DNA from: an uncultured Bacilli bacterium
GTDB lineage: Bacteria; Bacillota_I; Bacilli_A; RF39; UBA660
DNA: 20,214 bases
Assembly (NCBI GenBank): GCA_947632275.1
Contig: CANROR010000016.1
Location: 1 to 20,214 of the forward strand
Direction of reading: 5' to 3'
Shown: one piece after another, positions 14,701 through 20,214 of the stretch
Position numbering within the stretch: the first letter of the stretch is position 1
Layout: each line of letters opens with the position of its first letter
Made by a program: the position numbers and the translations under genes
Notes under the pieces: model-generated
Databases searched by the model: none
Told to the model about the DNA's origin: nothing
The model's input: the letters and a program-made list of their open reading frames with translations, nothing else

Positions 14701-16422
14701 AAAAAAGAAACCAATGTTGTTTCCCAAGGCGAAGAGCTTTTAAACATTGTTAAATATCTTGATAATTTAGCTAAAAGTCAAAATATTGTTAGTCATCCTT
14801 TGTGGCTAGCCAAAATGCCGGAAGTTATCAAAATAGACGAATTAATTACGAAATATAATTATACTAAGGAAAATTATGTTTTAAATCTTGTTATTGGCGA
14901 ATATGATGTTCCAAATAAGCAGGAACAAAGGCTGCTTACTTTGCCTCTAAGTACCGAAGGTAATGCTTTAGTATATGGGGCTAGTGGTAGCGGGAAAGAA
15001 AATTTTATTACGACTATTGTTTATTCAAGTATGTTAACGTTAACAAGCGCCGAAGTAAATTATTATATAATTGATTTTGGAGCCGAAACTCTAAGAGTAT
15101 TTCAAAAATGTCCTTTAGTTGGCGATATTTTAACGGGTAGCGACGATGAAAAAATTAAAAATCTCTTTAAGATGATTGATCACATGATTGATGAACGGAA
15201 AACGCTATTTGCCGAATATGGTGGCGATTATCAAAGTTATCTAAAAGGTAGTGGCAAAGCAGTTCCAAATATTGTTATTGCTATTAATAATTTTGAAACT
15301 TTCCAAGAAAATTACGAAGATCTATGTGAAGATTTAATTACTTTAACTAGGGATTGCCCTAAATATGGAATCTATTTTATTCTAACGGTCGGAACCCCAA
15401 ATGGTATTCGGTTTAAATTAAGACAAAATTTTGCTTTAATTTATTCTTTACAACAAAATAGTGAGGATGATTATTCGACGATTTTAGGAAATGTCCATAA
15501 AAATTATCCGGCTCATTTATTTGGCCGCGGCTTAGTAAAAATTGATGATGTTTATGAATTTCAAACGGCTATGGCTGATGAAAAAGATAATATCATGAAA
15601 ACTATTAAAGCTAAATGTGAAGAATTAAGTAGCAGTGCAACTAGTAAAGCTCCAAGTATTCCCGTTTTACCAGAACATGTAGGGTATAAAGATATTGCCG
15701 ATTCTTTTGGCCAAAATAATAAAATTATTATTGGGATTGATAAAGATGAATTAACACCTGTTGCTTTTGATTTTGCTAAAAATTTTATTACTCTTATTTC
15801 GGGCTTAGATATTACGTTAATGCCTAGTTTTATTAATCCTTTAATAAATCAAATAATTGCTTTAAATAAAAGTAAATTATATGTTATTAATTGTGAGGAT
15901 TTACCAATAACGCCAAAATATCAAAAATTTTATCAATATTATGATAATAATTTTGATAATGCTTTCCAAGAAATAGTGACAATAATTAATAATCTTTACG
16001 AAAAATATCAACAAAATGGCAAAGATGGAAAGATTTTTGAAGGCGAAAAATATATTGATGTAGTAATTCTTGGCCTTGATTCGTTTTTAAGCAAATTAAG
16101 CGATGAAAATAAAAATAAAATGGAAGAATTATTTAATCAAGCTAAAGAAGTTGATATTGTTAATTTTCTTATTTTTGATAGTATTGACCAAATTAAAAAA
16201 CATGAATTTGAAAGTTGGTATAAAGGAAATATTAATACAACCAATGGTATTTGGCTTGGCGAAGGAATAAATGATCAATTTACGTTCAAGATAAATCAAA
16301 AAATCGCGACAATGAAAGAGACAGTACCAGAAAATTTTTGCTTTGTTATTAGTCGCGGGCGCGTTGAATGTGTCAAATATGTAGAAAATTTGGAATTAAA
16401 AGTTGATGAAGAGTCTAAATAA
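11782..16422 (+). CDS. essC: EssC/YukBA-type T7SS FtsK/SpoIIIE ATPase
   Basis: This is a 1546-residue membrane ATPase that powers T7SS export. TTG 11782 is chosen because of AGAGGTG (11768-11774). Two FHA-like domains occupy about residues 1-95 and 95-200. Two hydrophobic segments (about 264-318) form the membrane anchor. A helical region leads to three FtsK-like domains. Domain 1 has a complete Walker A, GMTGSGKS (717-724), and Walker B, FIISDE (D839, E840), plus an arginine-rich sensor stretch (STARIGRSLG). Domain 2 has GASGSGKE (1066-1073), so the Ser/Thr of the P-loop is Glu, and its Walker B region (IVIAINNFE) is altered. Domain 3 (about 1290-1546) has no usable P-loop. One intact and two degenerate motors fits EccC/EssC biology, where the degenerate domains bind substrates. 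The gene closes the locus with a terminator across its stop codon. Confidence 0.93.
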   Translation: MRVAIIKKKKIQTMILPSKFEGSYWISDTDSNGIKRNLISIEADNNRWKLISNKEVYIVKDNLNVPYEYLENNHFYTIKNDVEDTMLTIYCSKVLNEYLYYDISEALESGISIGGKEEDFIYINGLNDLFTIKKENDKIYIFDHNSNLGIYVNNVRVNRVKEINFGDVLFIAGVRIILIAAQGHTKLTTYLCVENFSNIKVKLMPITKLLPENVQFTESEEEFEYPLYDEKEYFHKKPRFVSSVEPLELKVDAPPSKNEDENSPFLLTIGPMITMSMTSLVTGFTAVNGLMTGETTFKRALPSLIICVAMFSSIFIWPIFTKRYEKKVQKKNEAKRQEKYGQYIEEKKKMIGKAIEEQSQILRQNFPKTKETEEIILNKYITLWQRRIEDDDYLKVNLGMGSCPMEIKINYPEDHFSLAEDNLKEMVSKLGNEPKILNNVPIVFSFIDNYISGLIGEEQLNGEYMRRLLTQILAFHSYDDLKIVILTDEENEYQWKSFKTIPHILTDDKALRFFAINNDEYKEVCYYLDQVFNSRKENVRNNNSEAITYDKLYLIITDSFKKVRDFDIINSILNTKNYLGFSLFILDQKVTNLPDQCSHFIEINNQEGNLCNNLDINNKISFILDFEGTIDYEKIAQKLANIPIEFNNTSEGQLPNKIGFLEMYDVGKIEQLNALARWQNSNPMLNLSVPVGIGKNGEKINIDLHEKYHGPHGLIAGMTGSGKSEFIISYILSMAINFHPYEVQFILIDYKGGGLAGAFENQNIGLKLPHLVGTITNLDTNEIKRSLASIESELKRRQALFNKAREASGESTIDIYKYQKMYREKVVTEPLSHLFIISDEFAELKNQQPEFMDQLISTARIGRSLGVHLILATQKPSGVVNPQIWSNTRFRICMKVQDQADSNEIIKCPDAAFIKQTGRFYFQVGYNEVFVLGQAAWAGGNYIPSEKVNKTIDTSINFINNTGYPIKTIETRIKKETNVVSQGEELLNIVKYLDNLAKSQNIVSHPLWLAKMPEVIKIDELITKYNYTKENYVLNLVIGEYDVPNKQEQRLLTLPLSTEGNALVYGASGSGKENFITTIVYSSMLTLTSAEVNYYIIDFGAETLRVFQKCPLVGDILTGSDDEKIKNLFKMIDHMIDERKTLFAEYGGDYQSYLKGSGKAVPNIVIAINNFETFQENYEDLCEDLITLTRDCPKYGIYFILTVGTPNGIRFKLRQNFALIYSLQQNSEDDYSTILGNVHKNYPAHLFGRGLVKIDDVYEFQTAMADEKDNIMKTIKAKCEELSSSATSKAPSIPVLPEHVGYKDIADSFGQNNKIIIGIDKDELTPVAFDFAKNFITLISGLDITLMPSFINPLINQIIALNKSKLYVINCEDLPITPKYQKFYQYYDNNFDNAFQEIVTIINNLYEKYQQNGKDGKIFEGEKYIDVVILGLDSFLSKLSDENKNKMEELFNQAKEVDIVNFLIFDSIDQIKKHEFESWYKGNINTTNGIWLGEGINDQFTFKINQKIATMKETVPENFCFVISRGRVECVKYVENLELKVDEESK

Positions 16423-16433
16423 GGCTCTTTTTA
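16409..16433 (+). terminator. Intrinsic terminator overlapping essC stop
   Basis: AAGAGTC (16409-16415) pairs with GGCTCTT (16423-16429), a 7-bp stem with one G-U pair and a 7-nt loop that contains the TAA stop of essC. Five T residues (16428-16432), then more T-rich sequence, follow. It ends the T7SS transcript. Confidence 0.75.
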
Positions 16434-16456
16434 ATTTTTAATAATTAAGATATAAT
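16428..16456 (+). promoter_or_regulatory. Putative promoter of the carboxypeptidase gene
   Basis: A consensus -10 TATAAT lies at 16451-16456, about 20 bp before the coding region. Seventeen bases upstream, the -35 position reads TTTTTA (16428-16433), a poor match, and it overlaps the T-tract of the essC terminator. The carboxypeptidase therefore looks like a separate transcription unit. Confidence 0.5.
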
Positions 16457-16477
16457 ATATTTATGCTAGAGGTGCGT

Positions 16478-17701
16478 ATGAAAAAAATATTAATTTTTAT
16501 TTTAACTTTTAGTTTTATTTTATTACCAGTTAAAGCTATTGAATTTGATTTGAATTCGCCAAATGCTATTCTTTATAATTTAGACGAAGATAAAATTCTT
16601 TATGAAAAAGAGGCTGAAGAAAAGGTAGCCATTGCTTCCTTAACCAAAATTATGACAGGAATTGTGGCTGTGGAAAATATTACTAATTTAGACGAAAAAG
16701 TAACACTAGTAAAAAGTGATTTTGCTTCGCTAGTAGCAGAAAACGCTTCGGTGGCCGGTTTTAAAGTAGGCGAAGTTGTAACTTATCGAGATTTACTTTA
16801 TGGTCTTTTATTACCCAGTGGCTCCGATGCCGCGCAAGCTTTAACCCGACTTATCGCTGGGGGAAGAGAAAACTTTGTCAAATTAATGAATGAAAAGGCT
16901 TTAAGTTTAGGCCTGGCTAATACGCATTTTGTTAATGAAACGGGTTTAGATAATGAAAACCATTATTCGACCGTTTACGATGTAGCGCAAATGTTTAAAT
17001 ATGCTTTAAATAATGAAACTTTAAAAAAAATTATGACAACATCTACTTATAAGACGAGTAATAATTTACATACATTCCGCAGTACGATTAGCAATTTTAA
17101 AGTGGCTTATAATTTAGATATGGATTATCTTTTAGGTGGTAAAACGGGAACAACGAGTAAAGCCGGAAGGTGTCTAGCGAGCCTCGCCCAATATCAAGGC
17201 GTAAATTATATTTTGGTTACGGTGGGAGCCGATGTTAATAACAAACCCGAGACTATGGAAGATGCCCAAGATATTTATTCTTATTTTATGACTAATTATA
17301 GTAACCAAAAAATAATAACCAAAGATGCCAAAATTTTAACTTTAAAGACCGATTATGCGCAAGAAAAAACTCTCGATTTTTATGCTCCAGAAGATATTAA
17401 TAAATATGTTGCTAATGATTTTACCAAAGAAGATTTAAAAATTACTTATGATGGCAATAATATCGTATCTTATCAAACGAAAAAGGGTACTAAGCTAGGA
17501 ACGCTAACTATCAGTTATGATGATGAAGTTTTATTAACCGAAGATATCGTTTTACAAGATTCTCTAACTTTTGATTATGTGGCTTATTTAAAAGATCATC
17601 CATCATATATAATTATTAGTTTAAGTGTTTTGATTTTATTAGTAATTTTAATTTTTTATAAACTATTTAAAAGAAGAAAAAGAGCTAAAGATAATGTGTA
17701 A
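16478..17701 (+). CDS. dacA: D-alanyl-D-alanine carboxypeptidase (DacA/DacF, PBP5 type)
   Basis: This enzyme removes the terminal D-Ala from peptidoglycan pentapeptides outside the membrane. Serine-enzyme motifs are visible: S54-LT-K57 (SxxK, nucleophile and base), S114-GS116 at the SxN position and K222-T-G224. A signal peptide spans residues 1-20 (ending PVKA). A PBP5-type C-terminal beta domain (about 260-360) follows, then a membrane segment near 377-394 and a basic KRRKR tail that anchors the protein. I chose ATG 16478, 15 bp inside a longer frame from 16463, because AGAGGTG (16468-16474) precedes it properly and the product then starts with a normal MKK signal peptide. The total of 407 aa is usual. 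The Asn of SxN is Ser here, a variation that still leaves a plausible enzyme. The essC and own terminators isolate it, so a link to secretion is only positional. Confidence 0.92.
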   Translation: MKKILIFILTFSFILLPVKAIEFDLNSPNAILYNLDEDKILYEKEAEEKVAIASLTKIMTGIVAVENITNLDEKVTLVKSDFASLVAENASVAGFKVGEVVTYRDLLYGLLLPSGSDAAQALTRLIAGGRENFVKLMNEKALSLGLANTHFVNETGLDNENHYSTVYDVAQMFKYALNNETLKKIMTTSTYKTSNNLHTFRSTISNFKVAYNLDMDYLLGGKTGTTSKAGRCLASLAQYQGVNYILVTVGADVNNKPETMEDAQDIYSYFMTNYSNQKIITKDAKILTLKTDYAQEKTLDFYAPEDINKYVANDFTKEDLKITYDGNNIVSYQTKKGTKLGTLTISYDDEVLLTEDIVLQDSLTFDYVAYLKDHPSYIIISLSVLILLVILIFYKLFKRRKRAKDNV

Positions 17702-17714
17702 ATTATCTTTTTTT
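17687..17714 (+). terminator. Intrinsic terminator overlapping dacA stop
   Basis: AAAGATAAT (17687-17695) pairs perfectly with ATTATCTTT (17702-17710) around the loop GTGTAA, which holds the stop codon. The T-run ends at 17714. The arrangement mirrors the essC terminator. Confidence 0.8.
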
Positions 17715-17727
17715 CTTGGCCTAAAAA

Positions 17728-17736
17728 TGCTATAAT
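17728..17736 (+). promoter_or_regulatory. Extended -10 promoter for the helicase gene
   Basis: TGCTATAAT is an extended -10 (TGn plus consensus TATAAT at 17731-17736). The -35 position is only T-rich (17708-17713), which extended -10 promoters tolerate. The ribosome binding site GAGGT (17752-17756) and ATG 17762 follow at good spacing. Confidence 0.6.
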
Positions 17737-17761
17737 ACTTTTAAGTATAGTGAGGTAGAAC

Positions 17762-20214
17762 ATGGATATTTTAACAGGACTAAATGATAATCAAAAACAA
17801 GCCGTCATGCATATGGAAGGGCCTTGCTTAGTACTCGCGGGGGCAGGAAGTGGCAAAACTAAAGTTTTAACAACAAGAATTGCTAATTTAATTGCTAATG
17901 GGATTTTTCCTTATCATATTTTGGCAATAACTTTTACGAATAAAGCCGCTAAAGAAATGAAGGAAAGACTAGCCAATATCGTGGGCGAAAATAATGCTTT
18001 CGTGGGCACTTTCCATTCTTTTGGCTTACGATTAATTAAAGAAAATTATAGTGTTTTAGGTTTAAAAAATAACTTTACGATTTTAGATAGTGATGATGTA
18101 ACCACTGTAATTAAAAAAATCATGAAAGAAATTGATGTTAATCCGAAAGAAATAAGTCCGGGTTATGTTAAAAATCGGATTAGTTTTATTAAAAATGAAA
18201 TGTTATCGGATGCCGAAATTACGCGTCTTTTCATTTCGCCCATTGATAAAATTGTCGTGGAGATTTATAAACGTTATGAACATACTTTAAAAAATAGTAA
18301 TGTCGTGGATTTTGATGATTTGCTTAAATTACCAGTGGAACTTTTTAAAAATAACGAAGATATTTTGGATAAATATCAAGAAAAATACCAATATATTTTA
18401 GTGGATGAATACCAAGATACTAATGAAGTGCAATATCAACTTATTCATCTTTTAAGTAGTAAATATCGCAATATTTTTGTGGTGGGTGATAGTAATCAAT
18501 GTTTAGATGGAAAAACTATTATTCACACGTCCAATGGCGAAAAAAGAATCGAAGATATAAAAGAAGATGATTTAGTTTTAACGGGTGTAGGTAGAGGAAA
18601 AGCCGACTTTCAAAAAATAGAATACATATTTAAAAGAGAATATTCGGGAAAAATTTTAACAATTAAAACAAAAATGGGTAAAGAACTTACTTTAACACCG
18701 GATCATATTTGTTTTTATAAATTACCATCAAATAAAGAAAAAAATTTTAACAAATCATCTATTAATTTACATTATTTAGCGGGTAGATCCGTTAAAGTTC
18801 GAAACTATAATGCGCAACGTTTAGCTTTTAACACAACCGATGATGATCTGCGTTTAACTTTAGAAAATGCCGGTTTTAATGTCAGAAATGGGAAAAGAAA
18901 TGATTTTAGAATTGAGACGGAAAGAGTTTCGGCAGTAGAAGCAGAAGAATTCGTGGAAAAATTGGCTTTTTTTGCGCCAAAAGCCGAAATTCATTATGAT
19001 ATTACTTTGGATGCCGGTTTGAAATATGAATTTATAAATGCTGGAGCTTTAAAAGAAAATATGATTATTCCTGTATTTATAGAGGGAAAAGTAGTCGAAG
19101 ATACTATTATAAAAATTGAAGAAAAATATGTAAAACAAAATGTTTATGATTTAAGTATTCCGACAACGAGAAATATTATTGCTAATGATATTTGTGTCCA
19201 TAATTGCATTTATGCTTTTCGCCAAGCTAATTATAAAAACATTTTAAATTTTGAAAAAGATTATCCCGATGCTCAAGTTATTCCTTTGAATCAAAACTAT
19301 CGGAGTACGACGACGATTTTAGATGCGGCCAATAGTGTTATTAAAAATAATAAAGAACGCAAAGATTTAGAACTTTTTAGTACCTTAGGTAAAGGTTTAA
19401 AAATTAAATATTTCCGGGCTTATGATGAAAAACATGAAGCTACTTTAATTACCGAAGAAATTAAAAAACTTTTAAATAATGGGGCAACTTATAATGATAT
19501 TGCCATTCTTTATCGCACCAATGGGCAAGCAAGAATATTAGAAGATAGTATGAATAATAATCGCTTTCCATATCGGGTGGTCGGAAGTTACTACTTTTAT
19601 AAAAGAAAAGAAATTAAAGATTTGTTGGCTTATTTACGCCTTATTGCTAATCACGATGATGAAGTATCCTTAAGACGGGTTATTAATGTGCCTAAAAGAG
19701 GCATTGGTGAAAAAGCTATGAATGATTTAACGTATCTAGCCACAAGCCAAAATATTAGTTTATTTGAAGCTTTAAGTAGCAAAAAAGAATTAGAATTTAA
19801 AAATTTAATTTTAGCTTTAACGGAAGAAGCTAAAAATCTTGATTTGACTGAACTAATTGATTTAGTTTTGGAAAAATCAGGCATGAAAAAAGAATTAGAG
19901 ACTTCTTTTGCTTTAGAAGATGAAATTAGACTCGAAAACTTGATGGAATTTAAGAGTATTACCGAGAATTATCAAAATGAAGTCGGGGGCGTCAATCTTG
20001 AAGATTTCTTAGAAGAAATTAGTATTGTTTCGGATGTGGCTGATCACCAAAATGAAGCAAATGCCATCACTTTAATGACCATGCATTCGGCCAAAGGGCT
20101 CGAATTTAAATATGTTTTTCTCGCCGGTATGGAAGAAAATATTATGCCGCACAGTATGAGCTTACAAGAAGAAAACGGTTTAGAAGAAGAACGGCGTCTT
20201 TGTTATGTGGCTAT
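17762..20214 (+). CDS. pcrA: PcrA/UvrD superfamily 1 DNA helicase precursor with intein, 3' end missing
   Basis: This ATP-driven 3'-5' DNA helicase acts in repair, replication restart and removal of proteins from DNA. The frame is open from ATG 17762 to the window end (817 codons). Helicase motifs appear in order: Q motif LNDNQKQAV, Walker A AGAGSGKT (26-33), TFTNKAAKEM, GTFHSFG, motif II DEYQD (215-219) and VVGDSNQ (240-246) of motif III. Motif III resumes at residue 482 as CIYAFRQA, and then come NYRST (near 512), MTMHSAKGLEF and EEERRLCYVA (motif VI) at the end. Between Q246 and C482 sits a 235-residue intein, without which the helicase matches the family closely. The usual motif III Ser (QSIY) is Cys, as needed for splicing. 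The 1B/2B accessory domains look normal. The C-terminal part lies outside the window. Confidence 0.93.
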   Translation, partial: MDILTGLNDNQKQAVMHMEGPCLVLAGAGSGKTKVLTTRIANLIANGIFPYHILAITFTNKAAKEMKERLANIVGENNAFVGTFHSFGLRLIKENYSVLGLKNNFTILDSDDVTTVIKKIMKEIDVNPKEISPGYVKNRISFIKNEMLSDAEITRLFISPIDKIVVEIYKRYEHTLKNSNVVDFDDLLKLPVELFKNNEDILDKYQEKYQYILVDEYQDTNEVQYQLIHLLSSKYRNIFVVGDSNQCLDGKTIIHTSNGEKRIEDIKEDDLVLTGVGRGKADFQKIEYIFKREYSGKILTIKTKMGKELTLTPDHICFYKLPSNKEKNFNKSSINLHYLAGRSVKVRNYNAQRLAFNTTDDDLRLTLENAGFNVRNGKRNDFRIETERVSAVEAEEFVEKLAFFAPKAEIHYDITLDAGLKYEFINAGALKENMIIPVFIEGKVVEDTIIKIEEKYVKQNVYDLSIPTTRNIIANDICVHNCIYAFRQANYKNILNFEKDYPDAQVIPLNQNYRSTTTILDAANSVIKNNKERKDLELFSTLGKGLKIKYFRAYDEKHEATLITEEIKKLLNNGATYNDIAILYRTNGQARILEDSMNNNRFPYRVVGSYYFYKRKEIKDLLAYLRLIANHDDEVSLRRVINVPKRGIGEKAMNDLTYLATSQNISLFEALSSKKELEFKNLILALTEEAKNLDLTELIDLVLEKSGMKKELETSFALEDEIRLENLMEFKSITENYQNEVGGVNLEDFLEEISIVSDVADHQNEANAITLMTMHSAKGLEFKYVFLAGMEENIMPHSMSLQEENGLEEERRLCYVA
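18500..19204 (+). other. Intein (235 aa) inserted in PcrA motif III
   Basis: The insertion has the hallmarks of a self-splicing Hint domain. It starts with C1 in CLDGKTIIHTSNGEKRIEDI (block A). Block B follows at 66-69 as T-P-D-H inside KELTLTPDHICFY, and the end is VYDLSIP...NIIANDICVHN, with the H-N pair at 234-235 followed by Cys +1. Splicing would join Q246 to the Cys of CIYAFRQA. The usual block F His is Arg (TTRN). The middle, about residues 80-205, is larger than in minimal inteins, yet no LAGLIDADG or other endonuclease motif is seen. It may be a decayed or unrecognised nuclease or a structural insert. The frame is intact and splicing residues are present, so it is probably active. 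Confidence 0.93.

Noticed and set aside
18720..19100. Homing endonuclease inside the intein
   Set aside because: The central region is long enough to contain a remnant, but I see no LAGLIDADG, HNH or GIY-YIG signature; HYLAGRS is not a LAGLIDADG motif.
18500..19204. Inserted unrelated gene or disruption of the helicase
   Set aside because: The frame runs through without a stop, begins with Cys, ends His-Asn before Cys and carries the TxxH block, so a protein intron explains it better than gene damage.
19651..19884. Minus-strand 77-codon frame within the helicase
   Set aside because: It is antisense to conserved helicase 2B-region coding sequence and has no ribosome binding site or motif support.
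1..20214. CRISPR arrays, tRNA or rRNA genes
   Set aside because: No regularly spaced short repeats, cloverleaf-like sequences or rRNA-like stretches were seen. Nearly all the sequence is accounted for by coding regions, and the longest gap is about 170 bp.

Overview
The window is AT-rich DNA with strong AGGAGG-type ribosome binding sites, the standard bacterial code (long frames read through with TGG for Trp and no internal TGA) and Bacillota-type gene families. It most likely comes from a low-GC member of the Bacillota (Bacilli-like, possibly an uncultured gut lineage). The genus cannot be read from the sequence. Everything recognisable is on the + strand.

Layout. Positions 1-~520 hold the 3' end of a DDE (rve-type) insertion-sequence transposase and a probable right-end sequence. 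A near-consensus promoter straddles that end. Positions 644-16422 form a type VII secretion (T7SSb/Ess-type) locus. It has four WXG100-type small proteins, a 166-aa helical accessory protein, a 2866-aa giant putative effector, a 19-aa micro-ORF, an unrecognised 90-aa protein, a YukD/EsaB-like ubiquitin-fold protein, and an EssC/YukBA ATPase with FHA-like domains and three P-loop-type domains. A 20-bp perfect hairpin covering a ribosome binding site separates the first two WXG genes from the rest. A rho-independent terminator overlaps the essC stop codon. Positions 16478-17701 encode a secreted, membrane-anchored D-Ala-D-Ala carboxypeptidase with its own terminator. Position 17762 to the end encodes the 5' part of a PcrA/UvrD-type helicase whose motif III is split by a 235-aa intein.

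How the parts fit. EssC would power export, YukD would assist, and the WXG100 proteins would be co-secreted partners or substrates. The giant protein is best read as the cargo. It has a short helical N-terminus as in T7SS substrates, duplicated N-terminal modules, and a hydrophobic Gly-rich centre. Two complete copies of a metalloprotease module (HExxH plus a distant ELxAEF motif) follow, each trailed by three ~78-aa alpha/beta repeats. EssA, EssB and EsaA homologues are not in the window.

The two most unusual items are the tandem-metalloprotease giant T7SS protein and the intein placed at the nucleotide-sensing motif of PcrA. The hairpin over a ribosome binding site and the promoter at the IS boundary are the most interesting regulatory signals.
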